From positions 920,501-984,500 of the forward strand of contig NZ_FPEJ01000001.1 in assembly GCF_900117445.1 (NCBI RefSeq): a stretch of 64,000 bases of DNA, given 5' to 3'. Below, one piece after another: positions 1 to 7,065 of this stretch. Position numbers and translations under genes: made by a program. The DNA is from Hyphomicrobium sp. NDB2Meth4. Its GTDB lineage: Bacteria > Pseudomonadota > Alphaproteobacteria > Rhizobiales > Hyphomicrobiaceae. The notes beneath the pieces are model-generated. The model saw nothing but the letters and a program-made list of their open reading frames with translations. It searched no databases and was not told where the DNA came from. Numbering within the stretch: the stretch's first letter is position 1; each line of letters begins with the position of its first letter.

Positions 1-1
1 A

Positions 2-676
2 GTATTGCCTCACGTCCATGGCGGCTGGGTCGGCGGACTGGTCGCCGGTCTGCTGACGTGGGCCGCGGCCACTTGGCTCATCGAGATCAGCGGCGCCAGT
101 CGCGAGCTTACCGAAGGCTTCGGCTCGATCTTCGCCGCGCTCGTATTGCTATCCGTCGGCATCTGGATGCACGGCAAGTCGCACGCCGATCAGTGGCAGC
201 GCTACATCCGCGAGAAAATGTCGTCTGCACTGTCGGGCCGATCGGCCTGGGTGCTGTTCGGCCTGGCGTTTGTCGCGGTCTACCGCGAGGTATTCGAGAC
301 CATCCTGTTCTACGCCGCCCTTTGGACGCAAGGGAACGGCGGAGCCATGCTTGCAGGAGCGGCGACGGCGTGTGTCGCTCTCGCACTAATCGCCTGGGCG
401 ATGCTGAGCTACGCCGGGCGCCTGCCGATCGGCCAGTTCTTCCGCTACAGCTCGTGGCTGATGGCGATCCTCACTGTCGTGCTTGCGGGCAAGGGTGTGG
501 CCGCGCTTCAGGAGGCCGGGATCATCGGCATTGCACCGCTGGCAGCCATGCCGCGCATCCCCATTATCGGTGTGTTCCCAACCGTTCAGACCGTCGCTGC
601 CCAGTTCGCCATGGTGGCGGTCCTCGCGGTCGGCTTCCGCCTCAACACCGATCGCCCCGTCAGCCCTCAAAACTAA
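2..676 (+). CDS. FTR1-family iron permease, 5' end cut by window edge
   Basis: This is the C-terminal part of an FTR1/EfeU-type iron permease, an inner-membrane high-affinity iron importer. The reading frame is open from base 2, so the true start lies outside the window; a TTG at base 5 is unlikely to be the start. The visible 224 residues contain several hydrophobic helices. They include the motif REVFETILFY (around residue 95), the form taken by the second conserved REGxE-type iron-binding motif in this family, where the acidic residues bind iron. The tail after the last helix is short. No partner gene (EfeO, EfeB or a fused cytochrome c) can be seen because the upstream side is missing. 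The family assignment is secure from the motif; the transport direction and partners are inferred. Confidence 0.85.
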   Translation, partial: VLPHVHGGWVGGLVAGLLTWAAATWLIEISGASRELTEGFGSIFAALVLLSVGIWMHGKSHADQWQRYIREKMSSALSGRSAWVLFGLAFVAVYREVFETILFYAALWTQGNGGAMLAGAATACVALALIAWAMLSYAGRLPIGQFFRYSSWLMAILTVVLAGKGVAALQEAGIIGIAPLAAMPRIPIIGVFPTVQTVAAQFAMVAVLAVGFRLNTDRPVSPQN

Positions 677-693
677 CGATGACGTTCAGGCTT

Positions 694-784
694 CAGGTCG
701 CAAGGCGGCCCGGCGCTTAGCGCCGCCGTCATGGCGAAGCCATGCTGCGCATGGACCCGGAGCGCCCCTTAGGCGCGCGAGCGA
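694..784. repeat. 91-bp direct repeat, copy 1
   Basis: First of two 91-bp copies lying between the iron permease and the tRNA-Ala gene. It differs from copy 2 at about four positions. It contains short internal palindromes (for example GGCGCTTAGCGCC and ATGGCGAAGCCAT), so it may fold as RNA or single-stranded DNA. No convincing coding frame was seen. It resembles a REP-like intergenic element, but it matches no family I recognise. Confidence 0.85.
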
Positions 785-816
785 TATTCGGAGAGTGGAG
801 TTCAGCCCGGAGGGCT

Positions 817-907
817 CAGGTCGCAAGGCGACCCGGCGCTTAGTGCCGCCGTCATGGCGAAGCCATGCTGCGCATGGACCCGGAGCGCCCCTCGGGCGCG
901 CGAGCGA
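817..907. repeat. 91-bp direct repeat, copy 2
   Basis: Second copy of the 91-bp element, offset exactly 123 bp from copy 1 and ending 4 bp before the CCA end of the tRNA-Ala gene. In this copy the first palindrome is slightly disturbed (TTAGTGCC against TTAGCGCC in copy 1). The near identity suggests a recent duplication or sequence homogenisation. Confidence 0.85.
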
Positions 908-911
908 ATTC

Positions 912-987
912 TGGTGGAGCCGAGGGGAATCGAACCCCTGACCTCTGCAGTGCGATTGCAGCGCTCTCCCATCTGAGCTACGGCCCC
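912..987 (-). tRNA. tRNA-Ala (anticodon CGC)
   Basis: Complete 76-nt cloverleaf with a 7-bp acceptor stem (GGGGCCG with CGGCTCC), a 4-bp D stem, anticodon stem CTGCA/TGCAG with loop ATCGCAC, and a T arm with loop TTCGATT. The 3' CCA is encoded. The anticodon CGC reads GCG codons. The G3-U70 wobble pair, the main identity element for alanyl-tRNA synthetase, is present. Confidence 0.96.
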
Positions 988-1127
988 TTGAGGTCGGGCA
1001 TTTACGGCGCCGCCCCGAATCTTGTCAAGAAAACGCGTGCCCGGCCCCGGTATAAGCCGCCCACCGGCTTGCAGGCCGCCACCCTCAGAGGCTACACGTG
1101 GCCCCCAGCATACTGGAGCGGCACACG

Positions 1128-1433
1128 ATGGTCCTGCTACGCCTGATCGACTTTCTCAGCTACCTGATCCAGCTCTACGTCTACGTGGTTATCGCGGGCG
1201 TAATTCTGAGTTGGTTGATGGCCTTCGGGGTGGTCAACCCCTACAACCAGACGGTCCGCGCCATTTGGCAGGGCCTCAATGCTGTCACCGAGCCGCTGTT
1301 GCGCCCAATTCGCAACATGATGCCGAACCTGGGCGCCATCGACATATCGCCCGTCGTGCTGCTGCTGCTCTGCTTTTTCGTGCAGAGCGTGGTGCTCGGG
1401 TCGATCCGTGACCTGATCCTCGCTTCTGGATGA
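1128..1433 (+). CDS. yggT: YggT family membrane protein
   Basis: Small integral membrane protein of the YggT family (about 101 residues from this ATG). It has two hydrophobic segments at each end of a polar loop, with the family pattern ILSWL...NPYN near the middle and PLLRPIRNMMP before the second membrane part. YggT proteins are linked to envelope or osmotic functions, but their biochemical role is unclear. A GTG at 1098 would add ten residues; the ATG is preferred because GGAG lies upstream and it matches the usual family start. The stop overlaps the next gene's start, and the yggT-DUF167-folD order is common in Hyphomicrobiales, so translational coupling is likely. Confidence 0.9.
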   Translation: MVLLRLIDFLSYLIQLYVYVVIAGVILSWLMAFGVVNPYNQTVRAIWQGLNAVTEPLLRPIRNMMPNLGAIDISPVVLLLLCFFVQSVVLGSIRDLILASG

Positions 1434-1753
1434 CGGTCGCCGAGCAACCATGGCGGGCGGGCAGCGGGTGCGTCATCGTGCGCGTGCGTGTGACGCCGAA
1501 ATCCTCGATAGAAGGCGTCGACGGCGTCATCCCGAGCGCGGAGGGCATGGCGCTGCAAGCCCGCGTACGCGCGGTGCCGGCCGAGGGGGAGGCCAATGCG
1601 GCGGTGGAAAAGCTCATCGCCCGTTGGCTCGACGTGCCGAAGAGCACGGTGCGCGTGACTGCGGGCGGAAAATCCCGCATCAAGTCGCTCACCATCAGTG
1701 GGGAGACGATCGGCCTCGAGCAGCGGCTCAGGGCCAAGCTCGGCACTGCATAA
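1430..1753 (+). CDS. yggU: DUF167 (YggU) family protein
   Basis: A 107-residue DUF167/YggU protein. The diagnostic core is VRVTPKSS near residue 22, then the ARVRAVPAEGEANAAV block in the middle and a KSRIKSLTISG-like segment near the end. These proteins fold as a compact alpha/beta domain of unknown function. The ATG overlaps the yggT stop (ATGA-type overlap), indicating coupled translation. Family membership is secure; the function is unknown. Confidence 0.9.
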   Translation: MTVAEQPWRAGSGCVIVRVRVTPKSSIEGVDGVIPSAEGMALQARVRAVPAEGEANAAVEKLIARWLDVPKSTVRVTAGGKSRIKSLTISGETIGLEQRLRAKLGTA

Positions 1754-1806
1754 TCAACTGGCGCACCTGGGGGTGCAATTGAACTAACGAGGGAGGAATT
1801 CTCGCT

Positions 1807-2688
1807 ATGACTGCTTACGCCATCGACGGTAAGGCCATCGCTGCAAAGGTGCGCGCCGACGTCGCCGCCGACGTGGCCCGCCTCAAGGCACAGCACGGGT
1901 TCGCCCCCGGTCTCGCTGTCGTCCTCGTCGGCGAGGACCCGGCCAGCAAGGTCTACGTGCGCAACAAGGCGCAGCAGACCGTCGAGGTCGGCATGCAGTC
2001 GTTCGAGTACAAGCTCGACGCCAACACGCCCGAGCAGGAGCTGCTGGACCTCGTCGCCAAGCTCAACGCCGACCCGGCCGTCAACGGCATCCTCGTGCAG
2101 ATGCCCGTTCCCAAGCACATCGATGCCAACAAGGTGCTCGAGCTGATCGACCCGCTGAAGGACGTCGACGGCTTCCACCCGATGAACGTCGGCCGCCTGT
2201 CGATCGGTGAGCGCGCCTTGGCGCCCTGCACGCCTGTCGGCTCCGTCATTCTGGCAAGATCGGTGAAGGATGACCTGTCCGGCCTGGACGCCGTCGTCGT
2301 CGGCCGATCCAACATCGTCGGCAAGCCGATGGCTCAGCTTCTCCTGCGCGAGAACTGCACTGTCACCATCGCGCACTCGCGCACCAAGGACCTGCCCGAA
2401 GTCGTGCGCCGCGCTGACCTCGTCATCGCCGCCATCGGCAAGCCCGAGTTCGTCAAAGGCGAGTGGATCAAGCCGGGCGCCATCGTCATCGACGTGGGCA
2501 TCAACCGCGTGCCGAAGGAAGACGGTAAGAGCAAGATCGTCGGAGACGTCGACTATGCTTCGGCCGCGAAGGTCGCCAGCGCCATCACGCCGGTTCCGGG
2601 CGGCGTCGGCCCCATGACCATCGCTTGCCTCCTGAAGAACACCGTCGAAGCTGCTCTCATGCAGCGCGGCATCAAGTCTCTCACCTGA
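1807..2688 (+). CDS. folD: Bifunctional methylene-THF dehydrogenase/cyclohydrolase FolD
   Basis: FolD (293 residues) interconverts methylene-, methenyl- and 10-formyl-tetrahydrofolate in the cytoplasm using NADP. Family signatures are present: the catalytic YVRNKAQ lysine region near residue 50, [14 protein letters not shown] near 120, the nucleotide-binding [13 protein letters not shown] near 165, and the C-terminal PGGVGPMT. The length is typical. A GGGAGGA ribosome-binding site lies 9 nt before the ATG. In a serine-cycle methylotroph this activity links formate-derived 10-formyl-THF (from FtfL at 34.5 kb) to the methylene-THF used for serine synthesis. Some methylotrophs use MtdA/Fch instead; the sequence here is clearly FolD type. 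A terminator follows. Confidence 0.97.
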   Translation: MTAYAIDGKAIAAKVRADVAADVARLKAQHGFAPGLAVVLVGEDPASKVYVRNKAQQTVEVGMQSFEYKLDANTPEQELLDLVAKLNADPAVNGILVQMPVPKHIDANKVLELIDPLKDVDGFHPMNVGRLSIGERALAPCTPVGSVILARSVKDDLSGLDAVVVGRSNIVGKPMAQLLLRENCTVTIAHSRTKDLPEVVRRADLVIAAIGKPEFVKGEWIKPGAIVIDVGINRVPKEDGKSKIVGDVDYASAAKVASAITPVPGGVGPMTIACLLKNTVEAALMQRGIKSLT

Positions 2689-2736
2689 GGTCAGGCAGTA
2701 GGCAGTCCGGCAACGGGCAATAGAACTCGACAACGA

Positions 2737-2767
2737 GGGCGGTTCGCCAATTGGTGACCGCCCTTTT
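2737..2767 (+). terminator. Rho-independent terminator after folD
   Basis: A GGGCGGT/ACCGCCC stem is followed directly by TTTT, 48 bp after the folD stop. Read on the plus strand it ends the yggT-yggU-folD transcript. The convergent comM gene ends 48 bp beyond it. Confidence 0.85.
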
Positions 2768-2814
2768 CATTTGCAACAGAGCGTCGCGCCTACTGCCGGC
2801 GGCCTCACTGCCCG

Positions 2815-4365
2815 CTACGCCGCACTTCTCTGCCGCAGCGTCTCGCCGCGATAGCTGAGCGCCTCGGCAATGTGCACGCGCCCGATGCCTTCCGAGGCAT
2901 CGAGGTCTGCGAGCGTGCGCGCAACGCGCATCACGCGATGAAACCCGCGCGCCGACAGCGCCAAGGCCTCGGCCGCCTGGCGCAGCAGCTTAGCGCCCTC
3001 GGCATCTGGCGCAGCAATGTCTTCCAGCAGGCGTCCCGAGCATTCCGCATTGGTGCGCATGCCCTTTGCGCCGAGCGCTTTGAACCGCGCCCGCTGCACC
3101 TCGCGCGCTCGCGTCACTCGCGCACGCACCTCCGCGCTTCCCTCCGACGGCGCTGGCAGGATCAGGTCTGCCGCGCTCACCGCCGGCACTTCGATCTGCA
3201 GGTCGATGCGGTCGAGCAGCGGCCCCGAGATGCGCGCCTGGTACTCCGCCGCGCAACGCTCTCCGCGCTTGCACGTCACGCCGACCGAACCGCCGCACTT
3301 GCACGGGTTCATCGCCGCCACGAGCTGGATGCGCGATGGATATTGGATGCGATGGTTCGCGCGCGCGATGATCGTCTCGCCCGTCTCCAGCGGCTGGCGC
3401 AGCGCATCGAGCACGCCCGCCTGAAACTCTGGTAGCTCATCGAGAAACAGCACGCCGAGGTGCGCAAGACTGACTTCGCCGGGCTTCGGGCGCGTGCCCC
3501 CGCCCACCAGCGCCGCCATGCTCGCCGAATGATGCGGCGCGCGGAACGGCCGTTCGCTCGCGAGCTTGCCGCCCATGAGCTCGCCAGCGAGGCTGTGCAC
3601 CATCGACACTTCGAGCATCTCTTCCGGCGTCAGCGGCGGGAGGATCGACGGCAGCCGCGCCGCCAGCATGGATTTGCCTGAACCCGGCGGACCGATCATG
3701 AGAAGGTTGTGCCCGCCCGCCGCCGCCACCTCCAGCGCACGCTTGGCGCTCTCCTGGCCCTTCACGTCGGCAAGATCGGGTCGCGCCGTCGGATCGGCGC
3801 CGAGCCCCGGCGTCGGCCGCGACAGCGTCTGCGTTCCCTTGAAATGATTGACCAGCGACAGAAGATGCGGCGCCGCGATGATGTCGACGTCCTCACCCGC
3901 CCACGCCGCTTCAGGCCCGCACGCCGCCGGGCAGATCAGACCCTTGCCCATCGCGTTGGCGCCGATCGCCGCCGGCAGCGCGCCCGGCACCGCGCGGATC
4001 GAGCCGTCGAGCGCCAGCTCGCCCACCGCGGCAAAGCCTGCAACCGCGTCCGGAGCCACGGCCTCCATCGCCACCATCATCGCCAGCAGGATCGGCAGGT
4101 CGAATTGGCTGCCTTCCTTCGGCAGGTCGGCCGGAGCCAGGTTCACGGTGACGTGCTTGTAGGGCATGCCGAGCCCGACCGCATGCAGCGCGTTGCGCAC
4201 CCGCTCCGAGCTTTCGGCCACGGCCTTGTCAGGCAGCCCGACGATGACGAATGCCGCTTTGCCCGGCGTGATGCGCACCTGCACTTCGACGGGCCGCGCC
4301 TCGATACCGACGAACGCCAAAGTCGAAATGTGACCCTGATGAGTCTCAAAAGGCCCAATAAACAC
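2815..4365 (-). CDS. comM: ComM/YifB family Mg-chelatase-like AAA ATPase, N-terminus replaced by island
   Basis: YifB/ComM ATPases form hexameric helicases that act on branch migration during natural transformation (established for ComM). The 516-residue frame has the N-terminal lobe (FVGIEARPVEVQV), Walker A GPPGSGKS at 225-232, Walker B VLFLDE at 305-310, a Cys-rich CKCGG...CKRGERC segment and the C-terminal Mg_chelatase_C region. The first ten residues (MFIGPFETHQ) come from the neighbouring genomic island. The native start, coding MYG-HISTLA, is now at 10285-10287 beyond the island. The only start in the present frame is GTG at 4365, with no ribosome-binding site that I can see. The protein is otherwise intact, but its expression is uncertain. 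The original length would have been about 509 residues. Confidence 0.9.
   Translation of the reverse strand: MFIGPFETHQGHISTLAFVGIEARPVEVQVRITPGKAAFVIVGLPDKAVAESSERVRNALHAVGLGMPYKHVTVNLAPADLPKEGSQFDLPILLAMMVAMEAVAPDAVAGFAAVGELALDGSIRAVPGALPAAIGANAMGKGLICPAACGPEAAWAGEDVDIIAAPHLLSLVNHFKGTQTLSRPTPGLGADPTARPDLADVKGQESAKRALEVAAAGGHNLLMIGPPGSGKSMLAARLPSILPPLTPEEMLEVSMVHSLAGELMGGKLASERPFRAPHHSASMAALVGGGTRPKPGEVSLAHLGVLFLDELPEFQAGVLDALRQPLETGETIIARANHRIQYPSRIQLVAAMNPCKCGGSVGVTCKRGERCAAEYQARISGPLLDRIDLQIEVPAVSAADLILPAPSEGSAEVRARVTRAREVQRARFKALGAKGMRTNAECSGRLLEDIAAPDAEGAKLLRQAAEALALSARGFHRVMRVARTLADLDASEGIGRVHIAEALSYRGETLRQRSAA
4315..4332. repeat. Attachment-site repeat, left copy (attL core)
   Basis: An 18-bp copy identical to 10261-10278. 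On the minus strand it encodes HISTLA within comM and joins the main body of the gene to island sequence. Confidence 0.9.
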
Positions 4366-4392
4366 GGGGCTTAGCCGTCACTAGCTAGTGCA

Positions 4393-4415
4393 AATAGTAC
4401 ATGCAAATAGTGAAG
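4393..4415. repeat. 23-bp imperfect repeat near left island end (possible arm site)
   Basis: Matches 10185-10207 near the other end, with shared TAGTACA and TAGTGAAG blocks and about four differences. A 9-bp GTCACTAGC lies beside it here (4377-4385) and beside the right copy (10207-10215). The paired positions near both ends suggest integrase or excisionase arm-type binding sites. This is inference. Confidence 0.5.
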
Positions 4416-4548
4416 CCAGCGGGCAACAGAATGCAAGAAGCGATCCCGCCCTGAGCTGAATTTGCAACACATGAGCAGAAACGGGTTGTTGCATCCGGAA
4501 ACACTCTTTGAGTGGACCCGGGAATCTGGCTACTTGCTTTTTCGGGTT

Positions 4549-4599
4549 GGGGGGCCTCGCGACCGTTGGACAATAGTCCAGCGCTTGTGGCCCCCTTTT
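4549..4599 (+). terminator. Long stem-loop with T-run in island left arm
   Basis: An outer stem GGGGGCC/GGCCCCC encloses an inner GTTGGAC/GTCCAGC hairpin with loop AATA, and TTTTGTTT follows. This is the shape of a Rho-independent terminator, possibly of a small RNA, because no coding sequence lies upstream. Confidence 0.6.
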
Positions 4600-4645
4600 G
4601 TTTAAGCCCGCGCCGATCTTCGTACCGCGTCTCGGTGTAAGCACC

Positions 4646-4679
4646 GGGAAGCCGCCTTTAGGCGACTTCCCAGCTTTTT
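4646..4679 (+). terminator. Second stem-loop with T-run in island left arm
   Basis: GGGAAG-C-CGCC pairs with GGCG-A-CTTCCC around a TTTA loop, followed by AGCTTTTT. It is preceded by a small CGGTG/CACCG hairpin. It is a terminator or attenuator about 225 bp before the 46-residue gene. Confidence 0.65.
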
Positions 4680-4903
4680 CACCCGCGGGAAGGGCCCACG
4701 CCAATGAGTCGCCTTCCTGCAAGCAACGCGTGTCGGAAAGGACCTGCCCGTGAGGCGATCCATCTTATTAGCCCTCTGAGGGCCTAGATACGGCAGCGCG
4801 ACGCTGCACGATCAGCTCGCCATGCTGGCGCGGCCCATCACGGGCCGTGCCCTTGGTTCCCGTCTCCGAATCAAAATTCGAACTGACATAAGGAATCAGA
4901 GAA

Positions 4904-5044
4904 ATGGCTAAGAAGCAATCCGGCGACAAAGCCGCTTCAATTGCTGGGAAGGTCCTGGGCGGTAAGGCACCGACGCCAAAGGAGGCGAAGACTCTCGCCG
5001 CGTCGGTTCTCGGACAGGACGAGAAAAAGGGTCCGCGCAAGTAG
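4904..5044 (+). CDS. Small basic protein, 46 residues, unknown function
   Basis: A short gene reading MAKKQSGDKAASIAG at the start and QDEKKGPRK at the end. It is Lys-rich at both termini with an Ala/Leu-rich helical centre (SIAGKVLGGKAP... AKTLAASVLGQ) in which ASIAGKVL and ASVLGQ look like related half-repeats. A good AAGGA ribosome-binding site sits upstream, and a strong hairpin (5058-5091) follows the stop. I recall similar SIAGxVL small proteins in Hyphomicrobiales genomes, often without annotation, but cannot check this. The charged ends and helical core would suit a nucleic-acid or protein adaptor; the function is unknown. Confidence 0.75.
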   Translation: MAKKQSGDKAASIAGKVLGGKAPTPKEAKTLAASVLGQDEKKGPRK

Positions 5045-5057
5045 GCTTGAACGAGAA

Positions 5058-5091
5058 GTGTGATCGGGCGATTCGGTGCGCCCGATCACAC
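5058..5091 (+). terminator. 13-bp perfect hairpin after the small basic gene
   Basis: GTGTGATCGGGCG pairs perfectly with CGCCCGATCACAC around an 8-nt loop, 14 bp after the stop. It lacks a real T-run on either strand, and it lies between two converging genes, so it may serve both as a transcript end. Confidence 0.6.
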
Positions 5092-5272
5092 CACTATATC
5101 GGACGCCTAGCCGACGACCAACATTTGAGGGGCCGCCCTCGGCGGTGCAGTGCGGGCTGCCGCAATTAATTGCGCCACGGCGGCAAGAGCATCGTGGATG
5201 TCATTGTATGGAATTTCCTGCTCCAGTGCAGGAGAGGAGATGCGGATCGATCCTTCCCCTCCTCGCGGAAAA

Positions 5273-6052
5273 CTACGCGCTGAATTGCGGTTCCAAGTCA
5301 CGTAGCGACGCCGCGCGTGATGCGCTTGAATTCTCAGCAGATACTGGCGTTCTAAGCCTCCCCCCCGAGCAACTTCGCAGCACCGCCGATATCGTCCGCG
5401 CCGCGCTCAACGCGACTGCGACATTTAGTGTCGCTGCCCAGCCCAAGGCGAAGCCCACCTCCTGATTTGTCCAAACACTTTCGTGAAAGTCATCGGAAAT
5501 AAGTGCGAGCATTATTTCCATTGTGTTGAGTGCCCTGTTGATCTCAACAAGCCATTCGGCGTCGGGCTCGATTGTGTCATGAGCAACGAACGAAGAAATT
5601 CCGTACTCCTCAAGCTCTTGAGCAAGGGCATGGGCGACGTGTTTGTGACTGTCGCGATGGCTTAAAAAAAGCCTGAGGTGGCCTGCCTTCCAAAAGGCCG
5701 GTAGCGTCAGGCCAAGCGTCGCGCTCTCGCCGAGAGCGGTTCCATCGTCCATCTCCAAATGGACGTTCGCGATGTATTCGTTCTGGATCGAGGAGCAGGC
5801 GGCGTTCACGTCTGCCCGCAGGCGCTCAGCGGTGTCCCGCTGCGTTGCAAGCGGAATCTGCCCAAGCTGCTCCGGGGTGAGGTGGATCACGAGGTTGTGC
5901 CCGTGCTGACCCCCATCCCAGCCGTCGAACTCGACAGCTTCTTGCACCTGCCATTTGGGCGTCAAGACTATGCCGCGGAGGGTCATTTCTCCGGCGCGCT
6001 CGTATTCGACGCTTAGGCGGCGGAGGTATCCAGAGAGGCGCGGCGGCAGCAC
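5273..6052 (-). CDS. TIR-domain protein, C-terminal end probably altered
   Basis: The first 120 residues form an unrecognised domain (MTLRGIVLTPKW..., DGWDGGQHGH). They are followed by a TIR domain at about 126-205: strand A LRLFLSHRDSHK, helix A, strand B GISSFVAHDTIEP, strand C IMLALISDDF, and SVWTNQEVGFALG, with the Glu (E198) at the position of the catalytic residue of NAD-cleaving TIRs. Such proteins in bacteria are often anti-phage effectors. After residue 204 the sequence becomes Ala/Ser-rich and unlike a TIR C-terminus, and a run of seven G lies there. A downstream minus-strand frame (5107-5301) reads protein-like, so a frameshift or decay is possible. The GTG start has no clear ribosome-binding site. 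Confidence 0.75.
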   Translation of the reverse strand: MLPPRLSGYLRRLSVEYERAGEMTLRGIVLTPKWQVQEAVEFDGWDGGQHGHNLVIHLTPEQLGQIPLATQRDTAERLRADVNAACSSIQNEYIANVHLEMDDGTALGESATLGLTLPAFWKAGHLRLFLSHRDSHKHVAHALAQELEEYGISSFVAHDTIEPDAEWLVEINRALNTMEIMLALISDDFHESVWTNQEVGFALGWAATLNVAVALSAARTISAVLRSCSGGRLRTPVSAENSSASRAASLRDLEPQFSA

Positions 6053-6311
6053 AAAATTAGATTCTTTCGACGAGATGGGAGCCCCCTTCGACCTTCCCCT
6101 ATTCGTCGCAAGACTAGGACGAGTCGTACCGGTTGTCCGCGTCCGCTCCGCTACAGGCTCGTCAGCAAGCTAAAATGCCCCCGAGACTCGGTCGCGCCGC
6201 TGGGCGACGCGATCCCAAGGCCGGGGCCTGTCCCCCGGCGTAAGGTAAAAGCGCATTGGGGCAGCGGCAGCAGGTGTTATGAAATCCATGGTCGACCCCT
6301 GGGCAGTCGCG

Positions 6312-6572
6312 CTAAAGCTTCCCGATCATCGCGAGCACAAAGGCGAGCAAAACTAGTATTATCGCAACAACCAATTTATACCGAAGGTATGGGCGCGGTC
6401 TGCCATTGAACCTTTTGTTCGGTCCAAAAGTCCAACCCAGAACGTGCTCTTTTGTGACCGACTGATGTCGACTTGTAACAAGGTCTGCGGCAGCTACCAG
6501 CAGGTAGAGGATGCCCACACCCGCTGCCGCTGTCCCTAGAACGAATATTGCAATCTGTAAAAAAGCAAGCAT
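6312..6572 (-). CDS. Small membrane protein (86 aa), island cargo
   Basis: Two predicted transmembrane helices, IAIFVLGTAAAGVGILYLLV near the N-terminus and KLVVAIILVLLAFVLAMIG at the end, flank a polar, basic loop (HQSVTKEHVLGWTFGPNKR). A strong AAGGAGG ribosome-binding site lies 8 nt before this ATG, which decides the start over an upstream in-frame ATG. The gene follows the next membrane gene by only 10 bp on the same strand, so the two form an operon. No family was recognised. The DNA is more AT-rich than the chromosome around it. Confidence 0.7.
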   Translation of the reverse strand: MLAFLQIAIFVLGTAAAGVGILYLLVAAADLVTSRHQSVTKEHVLGWTFGPNKRFNGRPRPYLRYKLVVAIILVLLAFVLAMIGKL

Positions 6573-6582
6573 TTCAACCTCC

Positions 6583-6984
6583 TTAGAGACTGACAATATC
6601 ATAGAACGGCGGAACATGTGCAGCCACAGCCATGAAGGCAGGCGCATAGGAAGCGACCCTCACGAAGCGGCTGCGAGAGAAAAACGAACGGCTAGCCTCC
6701 GACGGGTTAAGCTTGAGGTGGAGTTCAAGTCGCAACGACGCATACGACAAAAGCAGCATGAACACCGCGAGCCCAACGAAATATGGAAAGATCACATGCT
6801 TGAAATGCGGCAATGCGACGTTCTCTAGAGACGGCAGAGCCCCCATCAGATAAACCAAATCGAATGAAAGAAGAACTGCAATTAAGTCAGTTCCACTCTC
6901 GTATTCAATGCCGAGAAATTTTCGCCAAAAATAATAGAGAACAACGACGGAAATCGGAACTGCGATGGAAATGACTACGTCCAT
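6583..6984 (-). CDS. Membrane protein (133 aa), island cargo
   Basis: About four hydrophobic segments (VVISIAVPISVVVLYYFW, LIAVLLSFDLVYLMG, VIFPYFVGLAVFMLLL, and a C-terminal PAFMAVAAHV) make this an integral membrane protein. The cytoplasmic-looking loop between the last two is basic. The start at 6984 has a GGGGAAGG purine run just upstream; an ATG at 7047 would add 21 residues. It is transcribed divergently from the subtilase gene and is the first gene of a two-gene membrane operon. No family was recognised; it could sense envelope state or anchor the neighbouring factors. Confidence 0.6.
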   Translation of the reverse strand: MDVVISIAVPISVVVLYYFWRKFLGIEYESGTDLIAVLLSFDLVYLMGALPSLENVALPHFKHVIFPYFVGLAVFMLLLSYASLRLELHLKLNPSEASRSFFSRSRFVRVASYAPAFMAVAAHVPPFYDIVSL

Positions 6985-7014
6985 GACCTTCCCCGATTGG
7001 TGTGCGACGCTTGA

Positions 7015-7062
7015 TTGACAGGCCACCATAGTGATAAATATCGTCATTATTAAAATATTATA
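7015..7062. promoter_or_regulatory. AT-rich divergent promoter region
   Basis: Rightward, TTGACA (7015-7020) is followed after about 15 bp by TAAATAT (7035-7041), suiting the subtilase at 7066. Leftward, a perfect TATAAT (7062 to 7057 on the minus strand) suits the membrane-protein operon. The two promoters overlap, so their activities may be linked. Confidence 0.5.
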
Positions 7063-7065
7063 CAA

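Larger units (their letters stand above)
4416..4903 (+). other. Non-coding left arm of the island with two terminator-like stem-loops
   Basis: No convincing gene is seen in this stretch. It contains two strong plus-strand hairpins with T-runs (listed separately) that follow no coding sequence, so they probably end small non-coding transcripts or attenuate transcription towards the 46-residue gene at 4904. A minus-strand frame across 4381-4722 exists, but it has low-complexity composition and no ribosome-binding site, and I do not call it. Confidence 0.4.

Noticed and set aside
694-907. CRISPR array near the tRNA
   Set aside because: Only two 91-bp units with a 32-bp gap; the unit size and number do not fit a CRISPR array and no cas gene is present.
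912-987. tRNA-Ala as the island attachment site
   Set aside because: tRNA genes are common targets, but the island repeats lie in comM 3.3 kb away and the tRNA is intact without a nearby integrase or repeat of its 3' end.
1285-2733. A 482-codon minus-strand frame opposite yggT, yggU and folD
   Set aside because: It is a shadow of three certain genes and has no protein-like features.
4381-4722. A 113-codon minus-strand frame in the island left arm
   Set aside because: No ribosome-binding site or recognisable sequence, and it overlaps two plus-strand hairpins. A non-coding region is more likely.
5076-5465. A 129-codon plus-strand frame opposite the end of the TIR gene
   Set aside because: Its second half reads somewhat protein-like, but the start lies across the hairpin after the 46-residue gene and no ribosome-binding site was found. 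It was left out as unsupported.
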